From NCBI GenBank assembly GCA_041394945.1, contig JAWKHH010000005.1, positions 868,001 through 932,000 of the forward strand: a DNA stretch of 64,000 nt, given 5' to 3'. Shown here in pieces: positions 57,326-64,000 of this stretch (position 1 is the first letter of the stretch; each line of letters opens with the position of its first letter). A model generated the notes under the pieces. The model saw only the letters and a program-made list of their open reading frames with translations. It made no database searches and was not told the origin of the DNA. The stretch comes from Bryobacteraceae bacterium. GTDB lineage: Bacteria; Acidobacteriota; Terriglobia; Bryobacterales; Bryobacteraceae. The translations under genes and the position numbers were made by a program.

Positions 57326-58387
57326 TCAGCCGCTTGCGGCCGCGGGTCGGCCCGCCGCAGCGCCAGCCAGCCGGGAACGCACCTGACTGTAAGTGCCGGT
57401 GATCGAAAGGTAGTTCAATGGGAACTCGAGATACACATGCATGTAGCTGAGGCACAGCAGCCACTGGACGCCCGTCGAGTAATCGAAGACATACAAGCCC
57501 ACCGATGCCGCCCACAGCGCCGCCACCCCTGCCAGGCGCGCGGTGCTGGCATCGTGCCACCGGATCACCGAAGTCTTCGAGAACCAGTTCAGGTAGTGAT
57601 AGGTGTAGGCGAAGGCGATGAATCGCATCAGCTTCAGCCCGGTTGGGCTGGTGAAGACGGCGAGACCCGCGGCGCCGCCCTGTTCCCGGGTCGAGGGAAT
57701 GTCCAGGCCCAATAGCGACAGATTCAGCAACGAAAAGCTTTTCCAGTAGGACACCACCACGTAAGGTGCGGGTTCGCCGGTTTTGACGTCGGCAACGACG
57801 AAAAGCAGGGGGAACAGTAGGAAGCACCCGAACGCTGTGTAGCCGGAGTAGCTTTCATCCTTGAGTGCGCCGTAGAGCATGAATAGCCCGGTGAACACAT
57901 AGACGTGGATCAAAGTGGGTACGAACAGCGCGAGGAAGGCGGCGGCGAAGCCGAACGTCTGCACAACCACGTAGGAGACGAGCGCCACCGCGGCGAGGCC
58001 GGTCAGGCTGCGGGAAACGGTGGACGCGGAGGCAAGCACGGCTCCCGCGCCGAGTGCGACCGCGGTGCACAGCGCGGCGGTAGGTGTGAAAAAGCGCCCC
58101 GCCGGGGGCGCGGAAGAGAACATCACGATCGCCAGGACGCTTAGCAACAGGAATCCGGCCTGCCACCGCATGAAAAAGCCGCGCTTGTGCAGCCAGGAAA
58201 TCTCGGTCAGGTAATGCGCCGGTCCCAGCACCGCGTAGGCAAACAGGAACAACTCGAAGGGCAGGATCAGCGCCAACGCGGCGGCGGCGGCCATAAGCCC
58301 GATATTCGAGTAGTTGACGAGATCGCGCTGGCGAGCCGCATTTGCAGAATCGGCGGCCTTCTTCGCCTCGCTCCGTCGCACTACCAT
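57326..58387 (-). CDS. Polytopic membrane protein, unknown function
   Basis: A 353-aa protein with some nine to ten membrane helices. Several histidines lie within or at the ends of helices (LGPAHYLTEISWLHKR, PTLIHVYVFTGLF, AYTYHYLNWFSKTSVIRWH, YMHVYLEFPLN), a spread that could bind a metal. I do not recognise the family. It stands alone upstream of the ceramidase-like gene on the same strand with a 53-bp gap. Confidence 0.72.
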   Translation of the reverse strand: MVVRRSEAKKAADSANAARQRDLVNYSNIGLMAAAAALALILPFELFLFAYAVLGPAHYLTEISWLHKRGFFMRWQAGFLLLSVLAIVMFSSAPPAGRFFTPTAALCTAVALGAGAVLASASTVSRSLTGLAAVALVSYVVVQTFGFAAAFLALFVPTLIHVYVFTGLFMLYGALKDESYSGYTAFGCFLLFPLLFVVADVKTGEPAPYVVVSYWKSFSLLNLSLLGLDIPSTREQGGAAGLAVFTSPTGLKLMRFIAFAYTYHYLNWFSKTSVIRWHDASTARLAGVAALWAASVGLYVFDYSTGVQWLLCLSYMHVYLEFPLNYLSITGTYSQVRSRLAGAAAGRPAAASG

Positions 58388-58571
58388 TTCCCCACGCGCA
58401 TCCCCTCCAACTGTAACGAGCCGGTGACCGCGAAACCAGGAAGACGAACGCGGCGATTTTCCGGCAGGACGGAACTGGCGAACAGGCGCGCGGCGTCGGG
58501 CATGCCATTCAGTCTAGCAATGCGGTTGTCCTCGGACGATGATCCGTTTCGATCGTTTCTACGCGAGGTTT

Positions 58572-58647
58572 TGGTGGGCCCTGTAGGATTCGAACCTACG
58601 ACCAACGGATTATGAGTCCGCTGCACTAACCGCTGTGCTAAGGGCCC
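58572..58647 (-). tRNA. ileX: tRNA-Ile with CAU anticodon (lysidine type)
   Basis: A complete cloverleaf on the minus strand with acceptor GGGCCCT/AGGGCCC, anticodon loop CTCATAA (CAU), T-arm with GGTTCGAATCC and an encoded CCA end. It is closely similar to the E. coli minor isoleucine tRNA (GGCCCCTTAGC..., GACTCATAATC), not to elongator tRNA-Met, so CAU is most likely converted to lysidine-AU by TilS to read AUA. The gap 58388-58571 upstream of the membrane gene shows nothing else. Confidence 0.88.
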
Positions 58648-58733
58648 GCCCTGGCCAACGCGACTCCTCGAATGTAGCACGCCCTACCCGCCGAGCCGGC
58701 TCGCCGCCTCGCCGTTGAACAGGCGTGCCACCC

Positions 58734-58767
58734 AGAAGAAAACCCCGCCCAATGACGCGGACGGGGT
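58734..58767 (-). terminator. Intrinsic terminator of the PilZ gene
   Basis: On the minus strand ACCCCGTCC pairs with GGGCGGGGT (one G-U pair) around the loop GCGTCATT, followed by TTTCTTCT. It lies 31 bp after the PilZ stop and is the best terminator in the window. Confidence 0.8.
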
Positions 58768-58798
58768 GGAGGAGAGAGGAGAGAGAAAATAAGAAATT

Positions 58799-59140
58799 CT
58801 ATTGCGCTGAGAGCCCCTGCGATCCGAGCGTCCGGAACTCGTAGTGTTGGATCTCGATGGCCGCGCGGCCGGGTTCGAACCGCACCACGCGACCGCGGGC
58901 GACGAACTTCAGCGGGCACGAATTGTTCAACTGCGCCGGCCAGTTCACCGAAACTTCGATCGTGCGGCCCGGGAGCAGGACGTGCTCGGCCGTGAACAGG
59001 ATGCCGGAACTGCTCATGTTCACCGTGCGGCCGGAGCCGGCTTCCTGGTTGCTCTTTTTCGTGAGAATTCGATATCGGATTTCGCGCTCGATCGGGAAGC
59101 GGCTGGATTGCCGTCTTTCTTGGTTGCTATCTGAAAACAA
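58799..59140 (-). CDS. PilZ domain protein
   Basis: A 113-aa single-domain PilZ protein. RRQSSRFPIEREIRY (about residues 9-23) supplies the RxxxR motif and VNMSSSGILF (40-49) the (D/N)xSxxG motif for c-di-GMP binding. It has its own terminator and no operon partner. With the PilZ protein at 1898 it suggests that the strain has many small c-di-GMP effectors; the target is unknown. Confidence 0.85.
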   Translation of the reverse strand: MFSDSNQERRQSSRFPIEREIRYRILTKKSNQEAGSGRTVNMSSSGILFTAEHVLLPGRTIEVSVNWPAQLNNSCPLKFVARGRVVRFEPGRAAIEIQHYEFRTLGSQGLSAQ

Positions 59141-59349
59141 GGACGTATCCTCCGGGCCATTGTTTGAAGGCTTCCTGACATCGGCAGGGTGCTTCTGCCC
59201 TCCTCTAGTTTTGCCGCGGGGCAGTGTCGCAACAATGGAACGAATTACCCCTTTTTCAGGTGGTACCTCGGCCCCCTGTCCGGTACCCGAATCGTCCGCG
59301 GAAACGCGACAGGACGGCCGTTCCAGAACCTTGCGATATCATCCTAGGT

Positions 59350-59784
59350 ATGTCCGTACTATCCAGGCTTGCCATTCTGCTCTCATTCACCGCACTGCTT
59401 GTTCCGGCCGCTCCGAAGAAGCTGGTTCATCCGAAGGAATTCAAGAAGGGAGCGCCGTTCAGCCCCGGTCTCAAGGTGGGCGACACCCTCTACGTCGCCG
59501 GGCAAACCGGGGCCGACCTCAAGACCGGCGAGTACCCGGCCGATTTTCAGGCCGAAGTCCGCGCGACGCTGGACCGGATCGGGCTGGTTCTCAAGGAAGG
59601 CGGCATGAGCTTCGACGACGCCATCGCCGTGAACGTCTACCTCACCGACATGACGCTGTTCCCGAAAATGAATGAGGTGTACGTCACGTACTTCAAGGAT
59701 CCGAAGCCGGTGCGGACGACGGTGGGCGTGGCGAGCCTGGTGGGCAAGGCGCGTATCGAGATCACCGTTACGGCTTCGAAGTAG
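59350..59784 (+). CDS. Exported RidA (YjgF) family protein
   Basis: A 144-aa protein: a signal peptide (MSVLSRLAILLSFTALLVPAA) ahead of a normal 120-residue RidA domain with FSPGLKVGDTLYVAGQTG, VRATLDRIGLVLKEGGMSFDDAI and VRTTVGVASLVGKARIEI; the Arg that binds carboxylates in RidA corresponds to R in PVRTTVG. Cytoplasmic RidA hydrolyses enamines/imines; the exported form must act on something else in the periplasm. Its 3' end overlaps rarA by 17 bp. Confidence 0.85.
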   Translation: MSVLSRLAILLSFTALLVPAAPKKLVHPKEFKKGAPFSPGLKVGDTLYVAGQTGADLKTGEYPADFQAEVRATLDRIGLVLKEGGMSFDDAIAVNVYLTDMTLFPKMNEVYVTYFKDPKPVRTTVGVASLVGKARIEITVTASK

Positions 59785-61102
59785 GTTCGCCGGCGTCGCC
59801 CGCTTCGCCGCCTCGCCGGGCCGCCTTCGCGCGCGCGATCGCGTCCATGCGCTCCGTGATTTTCGCCTCCACGCCGCGCGCCGTGGGATGGTAGAAACGG
59901 GCGCCGCGAAGCCCTTCCGGCAGGCACTCCATATCGGATATCGCATCCTCGTATTGGTGCGCATGCTGGTAGCCGCTACCGTATCCCCAGCCTTTCATCG
60001 CCCGCGTTGGCGCATTGCGCAGGTGCATCGGAACCGGCTCGGCTGGCGTGGAGCGTACCGTGGCAATGGCATCGTTCAGCGCACGATAGGCGGCGTCGGA
60101 CTTCGGCGCCACCGCGAGGTAGAGCGTGGCCTGCGCCAGCGCGAGGTCGCCTTCGGGGATCCCCAGGAAATGCGCGCACTCTTTGGCGGCATTGGCTTGT
60201 TCGAGCGCCCGGGGGTCGGCCAGTCCGATCTCTTCGATCGCCATGCGGACGAGGCGGCGGGCGATGTACATGCGATCCTCGCCGGCTTCGAGCATCCGGG
60301 CGAGCCAGTAGAGGGCGGCGTCGGCGTCGGACGAGCGCACGGACTTGTGGAGCGCTGAGATGAGGTTGAAATGCTCCTCGCCGGCCTTGTCGTAGAGGAG
60401 CAGCTTTCGCTCGAGCACGTCTTCGACGGCTTCGGCGGGGATACGCCCGTCGACGGCGGCCGCTGCCGCGAGTTCGAGCGCGTTGTAGGCGGAGCGTGCG
60501 TCGCCGTTGGTGGCGGCGGCGATCTGTCCGAGCAAGGCCGGATCGGCTTCGACATGCAGCATTGCCAAAGCGTCGGCAAGCAGGGTGACGATCTGTTCCG
60601 CCGAAAGCGCGCGGAGCGCGTAGACGCGCATCCGCGAAAGCAGCGCGGAGTTCACTTCGAACGACGGGTTCTCCGTGGTGGCGCCGATCAGGATCACGTC
60701 GCCCTTCTCGACGTAGGGGAGAAACGCGTCCTGTTGGGCCTTGTTGAAGCGGTGAATCTCGTCGATGAATAGCACCGTGCGCCGCCCAATGCGACGGGCG
60801 CGTTCGGCGGCGGCCATCACTTCCTTTACTTCCTTGATGCCGGAGAGGACGGCGCTGAAGGGGACGAAGTCCGCCGAGCAGTGATTCGCGATCAAGCGGG
60901 CGAGCGTGGTTTTGCCGACGCCGGGCGGACCCCAAAGGATTAGCGAAGATACCTGGTCCCGTTCGAGCTGACGCCGGAGCGGCTTGCCCGCGCCGAGGAT
61001 GTGCTCCTGGCCGATATAGCGCTCGAGTGTGGTGGGGCGCATGCGCTCGGCGAGCGGGCGTTGCGCGTCGGAGGCGAGAGGTGCGGATTCGAACAGGCTC
61101 AT
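59768..61102 (-). CDS. rarA: Replication-associated recombination protein A (RarA/MgsA)
   Basis: A 444-aa AAA+ clamp-loader-like ATPase. Walker A is GPPGVGKT at residues 58-65, Walker B VLFIDEIHRFNKAQQDAFLP, sensor region GATTENPSFEVNSALLSR and the arginine finger in this block; the C-terminal MgsA_C part (AIEEIGLADPRALEQANAAK) is complete. RarA acts at stalled replication forks. ATG at 61102 was chosen; the longer frame overlaps the upstream methyltransferase end. Confidence 0.94.
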   Translation of the reverse strand: MSLFESAPLASDAQRPLAERMRPTTLERYIGQEHILGAGKPLRRQLERDQVSSLILWGPPGVGKTTLARLIANHCSADFVPFSAVLSGIKEVKEVMAAAERARRIGRRTVLFIDEIHRFNKAQQDAFLPYVEKGDVILIGATTENPSFEVNSALLSRMRVYALRALSAEQIVTLLADALAMLHVEADPALLGQIAAATNGDARSAYNALELAAAAAVDGRIPAEAVEDVLERKLLLYDKAGEEHFNLISALHKSVRSSDADAALYWLARMLEAGEDRMYIARRLVRMAIEEIGLADPRALEQANAAKECAHFLGIPEGDLALAQATLYLAVAPKSDAAYRALNDAIATVRSTPAEPVPMHLRNAPTRAMKGWGYGSGYQHAHQYEDAISDMECLPEGLRGARFYHPTARGVEAKITERMDAIARAKAARRGGEAGDAGEPTSKP

Positions 61103-61109
61103 CGGCGGG

Positions 61110-61895
61110 TCACTTGCGCCAGCGCTGGCGGGCGGCTTCATAGAGGATGATGGACGCGGCGACAGCGGCGTTCAGCGATTCCACGGCGGTGGTCGGAATC
61201 CGGAGTCCGGCGGCGGAGGCGAGGAGGGTGGCGCTCACGCCATGGGCTTCGCTGCCGACGATGATGGCGGCGCGTCGCGACAGGTCGACATCGCCGACCG
61301 ACAGTCCGCCATGCGCCACGGCGGCGAATACGTCAACCCGCTTCTGGCTCATCGCGGTCTTGAGCAGCACGGCATCGAGGCCATGGACGAAAGGGACGCG
61401 AAAGAGCGATCCGGCCGAGGCGCGAAGGGTCTTTGGGTTGTAGGGGCTGACGGCGCCCTTGACGAAGACGACGCCGGTGGCCCCGAACGCTTCGGCGGAG
61501 CGGACGATGGCGCCGGCGTTGCCCGGGTCCTGAATGCCGTCGAGAGCGACGACCAGTGAGCGCCCGCGGAACAGTTGGTCGAGCGTCCACGCGGGAGGCT
61601 TGACGAGCGCGATGACCCCCTGGCTCGCTTCGGTGAGCGAGATTTCGTCGAAGAGAGGATCGGGAAGTTCGGTCACCCGAACGCGCTTGAGGCCCTTCAC
61701 ATGCCCCTCGACGGTGCCGCGGACCGAAGTGGCCGCGAGCACGGCGTCGATTTCGCATCCGCCGCGGATGGCCTCCTCAAGTAAGTGAAAGCTCTCGGCG
61801 ACGCATGCGCCCGACGGAGTAAGTTCACCTTTCAGCCCGGCGCGGCGCACTTCCTTGAGCAGCGGATTGCGGGCGCTGGTGAGCCTTTCGACCAT
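61110..61895 (-). CDS. SpoU-type RNA 2'-O-methyltransferase (TrmH/RlmB-like)
   Basis: A 261-aa SPOUT methyltransferase: substrate-binding N-domain (ERLTSARNPLLKEVRRA, GACVAESFHLLEEAI) and a knotted catalytic domain with LDGIQDPGNAGAIVRSAEAFG, VGSEAHGVS and the closing SLNAAVAASIILYEAARQR. It transfers methyl from AdoMet to ribose 2'-OH of rRNA or tRNA; the target nucleotide is not clear. Start ATG at 61895. It is followed by rarA 7 bp later, likely an operon. Confidence 0.9.
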   Translation of the reverse strand: MVERLTSARNPLLKEVRRAGLKGELTPSGACVAESFHLLEEAIRGGCEIDAVLAATSVRGTVEGHVKGLKRVRVTELPDPLFDEISLTEASQGVIALVKPPAWTLDQLFRGRSLVVALDGIQDPGNAGAIVRSAEAFGATGVVFVKGAVSPYNPKTLRASAGSLFRVPFVHGLDAVLLKTAMSQKRVDVFAAVAHGGLSVGDVDLSRRAAIIVGSEAHGVSATLLASAAGLRIPTTAVESLNAAVAASIILYEAARQRWRK

Positions 61896-61919
61896 TGTAG
61901 ACTTGATCTTAACCCACCG

Positions 61920-62510
61920 ATGATTCGGCGTATCGCAATGATCGCCCTGCTGTTGGCGGTGGCCGGCGGCGCGGGGGCACTGGTGACGACCACGCTCGAA
62001 GTGCATCGGCACGCGCGCGTGGACGAGGCCCGGCCAGCGGAGGTGGTTGTGGTGTACGGAGCGGCGAACTACGCCGGGCGGCCGTCGCCGGTGTTGAAGG
62101 CGCGGCTCGATCACGCGCTCGAATTGTACCGGCGGAAGCTGGCGCCGCGAATCCTTACGACTGGGGGCTCGGGCGGCGATCCGCATTTCACCGAAGGCGA
62201 GACGGGCCGTGACTATCTGATTCGGAATGGGGTTCCGCCAGAAGCCGTGATCGTGGAGACGGAGGCGCGATCGACGGCCGAGAGCACGGCGGCGATCGGC
62301 GAGATTCTACGGCGGATGGGATTGAATGAAGTGATCGTGGTCACCGACGGCTATCACGTGTACCGGGCGAAACGGATGCTGGAGGCGCAGGGGCTGCGGG
62401 TGTGGGCCTCGCCGCGTGCGGGGCCGGTTCGCGACGATGCGCGGTTCTGGCTGCAGTGCCTGCGGCAGGCCGCGGCGCTGCGGTTGTGGTGGGCCGGCGT
62501 GGTGATCTGA
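61920..62510 (+). CDS. DUF218 (YdcF/SanA-like) membrane-anchored protein
   Basis: A 196-aa protein: an N-terminal anchor (IAMIALLLAVAGGAGALVTTT) and a DUF218 domain with EVVVVYGAANYAGRPSPVLKARLDHAL, ILTTGGSGGDPHFTEGE and VIVVTDGYHVYRAKRML. Relatives bind nucleotides or affect envelope permeability. Start ATG at 61920, 24 bp from the divergent methyltransferase start. Confidence 0.85.
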   Translation: MIRRIAMIALLLAVAGGAGALVTTTLEVHRHARVDEARPAEVVVVYGAANYAGRPSPVLKARLDHALELYRRKLAPRILTTGGSGGDPHFTEGETGRDYLIRNGVPPEAVIVETEARSTAESTAAIGEILRRMGLNEVIVVTDGYHVYRAKRMLEAQGLRVWASPRAGPVRDDARFWLQCLRQAAALRLWWAGVVI

Positions 62511-62606
62511 CCTGCGCGCCGCTCCCGAAAGACGCCCCCAGGCCCGCGGGCGGACTTCACGATGTGATACACTCAGCCCGCCAACCGGGCCACAAGAGGT
62601 GAAACT

Positions 62607-62939
62607 ATGGCGATTGGGGTTTACTTCGCCGCGAACGGTATGTCAGCGGCGAAATACGATGAGTGCATCAAACTTCTGAAGAAGGCAGGGGCGGGCAATC
62701 CGCCCGGACGTTCGTACCACGCGGCGTTTGGTGCGGCAGACGACCTGATGGTGTTCGATGTATGGACATCGCAGACGGCGTTCGACAGGTTCTCGAAAAC
62801 TCTGATGCCCATCCTGCAGCAACTCGGGATCGACATGAAACCGCCGCACGTGATGCCAGTGCACAAAGTGATTATCCCGAAGCCGAAAGCCGCGGCTCCC
62901 GTGAAGCAGGCGAAGGCTTCCGCGAAGAAGAAGCGCTAG
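62607..62939 (+). CDS. Small dimeric alpha-beta-barrel-like protein
   Basis: A 110-aa protein with GVYFAANGMSAAKYDECIKLLKKAG, a central YHAAFGAADDLMVFDVWTSQTAFDRF and a basic Lys/Ala tail (KPKAAAPVKQAKASAKKKR). The first 90 residues look like the ferredoxin-like stress-responsive/ABM fold; the tail may bind nucleic acid or be disordered. AGAGGTG precedes the ATG. Function unknown. Confidence 0.72.
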   Translation: MAIGVYFAANGMSAAKYDECIKLLKKAGAGNPPGRSYHAAFGAADDLMVFDVWTSQTAFDRFSKTLMPILQQLGIDMKPPHVMPVHKVIIPKPKAAAPVKQAKASAKKKR

Positions 62940-63376
62940 CCGCCGCCGCCGCGCCGGGTGCGCGCGCCTGATTGCGGCTCACTCGGAGAAAGCTTCCCCA
63001 TTGAGGCGGCGCGAAGGAGGCGGCGGAACGTGGGGCATTCGAGGTGACTCCGGGCCGGGCAGGCGGCGGCGTGGCGGAGTCCGTTGCGCATCGCGGTGAG
63101 TTCGCGGATCCTTGCGTCGAGAGCGTCGGCCTTGGCGGCCAGGACACTGCGGTCAATGCGCGGTCGGCCGTCGGGACCGAACATCAGCGCGATCTCGCCG
63201 AGCGAGAAGCCGGCCGCGCGGCCGAGTGCGATCAGGGCGAGGCGGTCCAGCACCTTGGCGTCGTACTGGCGGCGCAGGCCCATCCGGCCGATACTCGCGA
63301 TCAGCTTCTTTTCCTCGTAGTAGCGGAGCGTCGATGGTGGGAGTCCGGAGCGGTGGGCTACTTCGGCGATATCCAT
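62936..63376 (-). CDS. MerR family transcriptional regulator
   Basis: A 146-aa MerR regulator. DIAEVAHRSGLPPSTLRYYEEKKLI at residues 2-26 is the winged HTH, followed by the coiled dimer helix (AAKADALDARIRELTAM). The C-terminus CPARSHLECPTFRRLL has two cysteines that might sense metal or oxidants. The stop overlaps the convergent gene by 4 bp. It is divergent from a methyltransferase whose promoter has the 19-bp spacer characteristic of MerR control. Confidence 0.88.
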   Translation of the reverse strand: MDIAEVAHRSGLPPSTLRYYEEKKLIASIGRMGLRRQYDAKVLDRLALIALGRAAGFSLGEIALMFGPDGRPRIDRSVLAAKADALDARIRELTAMRNGLRHAAACPARSHLECPTFRRLLRAASMGKLSPSEPQSGARTRRGGGG

Positions 63377-63387
63377 ACACTTTCCTC

Positions 63388-63418
63388 TTGACCTCAAGTG
63401 AACTTGAAGTTTCAGAAT
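63388..63418 (+). promoter_or_regulatory. MerR-type promoter with 19-bp spacer
   Basis: TTGACC (63388-63393) and CAGAAT (63413-63418) are 19 bp apart, with the dyad TCAAGT-GA-ACTTGA at 63394-63407 in the spacer. An over-long spacer containing a dyad is the hallmark of promoters that MerR proteins activate by twisting DNA. It would fire towards the methyltransferase gene. Confidence 0.7.
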
Positions 63419-63461
63419 ACTCCTTAGGCGGTGCAACAGGAAAGGCGAGAGGAGGGTCTTG

Positions 63462-64000
63462 ATGGACGCTCGGGATACGGGCAGCGACCAGGCGCGCCTG
63501 TGGAACGGCGACGCCGGCCGCGCGTGGGTGGATCTGCAGGAATCGCTCGACCGGCTGTGGAAGCCGTTCGAAGAAACGTTGGCCGGCGCGGCGCCGGCGG
63601 GATGCCGCGTGCTCGACGTCGGTTGCGGGACGGGCGCGACGACGTTGGCCGCGGCGCGGCGGGCCGGGGGCGGCGCAACCGGGATCGACATCTCGGAGCC
63701 GATGCTCGAGGCGGCGCGGACGAAGGCCGAGAGGGACGGGATCGCCGCTCGCTTTCTTTGCGGGAACGCGCAGGAATACCCGTTCGAGGCGGGAACCTTC
63801 GACCGGATTCTCTCGCGCTTCGGAGTGATGTTTTTCGAGGATCCGGTGCGGGCGTTCGCGAATCTGCGCCGGGCGGCGGCGGAAGGCGCAGTGCTGGTGG
63901 CGATCGCGTGGCGAGGCGCCGAGGAGAATCCCTTCATGACGGTGGCGGAACGGACGGCCGCGCCGCTGCTGCCGGATCTTCCGCCGCGCGAGCCGGACGC
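63462..64000 (+). CDS. Class I SAM-dependent methyltransferase, cut by window edge
   Basis: The frame from ATG 63462, behind AGGAGGG, is open to the end of the window, giving 179 residues. RLWNGDAGRAWVDLQESLDRLWKPF opens the protein, motif I is VLDVGCGTGATTLAAA (about 50-65), then TGIDISEPMLEAA and FDRILSRFGVMFFEDP. It resembles UbiE/COQ5-like methyltransferases. The MerR-type promoter upstream suggests that it is the regulator's target. C-terminus missing. Confidence 0.85.
   Translation, partial: MDARDTGSDQARLWNGDAGRAWVDLQESLDRLWKPFEETLAGAAPAGCRVLDVGCGTGATTLAAARRAGGGATGIDISEPMLEAARTKAERDGIAARFLCGNAQEYPFEAGTFDRILSRFGVMFFEDPVRAFANLRRAAAEGAVLVAIAWRGAEENPFMTVAERTAAPLLPDLPPREPD

Overview
The window is GC-rich, densely coded chromosomal DNA most consistent with an Acidobacteriota genome of the Bryobacterales/Solibacter type. 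The evidence is inferred from gene content: two PadR-regulator/duplicated MacB-FtsX permease cassettes (the ADOP type typical of acidobacteria), a BlaI plus M56-peptidase/GWxTD fusion pair, an acidobacterial-style quinoprotein dehydrogenase with its di-haem cytochrome, DUF1501/DUF1552/DUF1592 and TIGR03067 proteins otherwise common in Planctomycetes, and many secreted hydrolases and oxidoreductases. No prophage, CRISPR array, rRNA or insertion sequence was seen. One tRNA, tRNA-Ile(CAU), is present.

Layout. 0-4 kb: galU, an SDR dehydrogenase, a PilZ protein, a secreted RraA-like protein and a membrane protein. 3.8-6.9 kb: first PadR-ADOP cassette. 6.9-10.3 kb: a CPBP protease divergent from an envelope redox operon whose middle gene is interrupted by one in-frame TGA. 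That TGA falls in a CxxU motif of a thioredoxin-like domain and is followed by a SECIS-like hairpin, so this is very probably a selenoprotein (Trx/PDZ type) translationally coupled to a DsbD-alpha-like protein. 10.4-13.6 kb: a Pro-rich repeat protein, ygfZ and a metallo-beta-lactamase hydrolase. 13.7-20.7 kb: a complete Tol-Pal envelope cluster (tolQ-tolR-tolA-tolB-pal-cpoB), then a CBM9-like protein and deoC. 20.7-22.2 kb: a SpoIIAB/SpoIIAA-type partner-switch pair with an atypical receiver-LuxR regulator. 22.3-25.2 kb: two tandem secreted leucine-rich-repeat proteins.

25.3-30.8 kb is the most eroded part: a TIGR03067 protein, a DUF1592 cytochrome gene with an internal deletion, an intact DUF1552 gene, a decayed Phd-VapC toxin-antitoxin locus and next to it an intact VapBC-like pair. 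30.8-40.8 kb: cytochrome/quinoprotein pair, M28 peptidase, alpha/beta hydrolase, a hybrid histidine kinase preceded by a candidate structured leader RNA, and a DUF1501 protein. 40.8-46 kb: second PadR-ADOP cassette and the BlaI-M56 pair, each with clear palindromic operators. 46-57 kb: lipoprotein, ABC ATPase, Gfo/Idh oxidoreductase, aldo-keto-reductase-like protein, a tetrahaem cytochrome fused to a SUMF1-like domain, a CE15 esterase, TetR regulator, a frameshifted beta-propeller gene, a sulfatase and a ceramidase-like hydrolase. 57-64 kb: a membrane protein, the tRNA, a second PilZ protein with a good terminator, a secreted RidA-like protein, rarA, an SpoU-type RNA methyltransferase, a DUF218 protein and a MerR regulator divergent from a methyltransferase that runs off the right edge.

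All functions are inferred by reading motifs; no database search was run.
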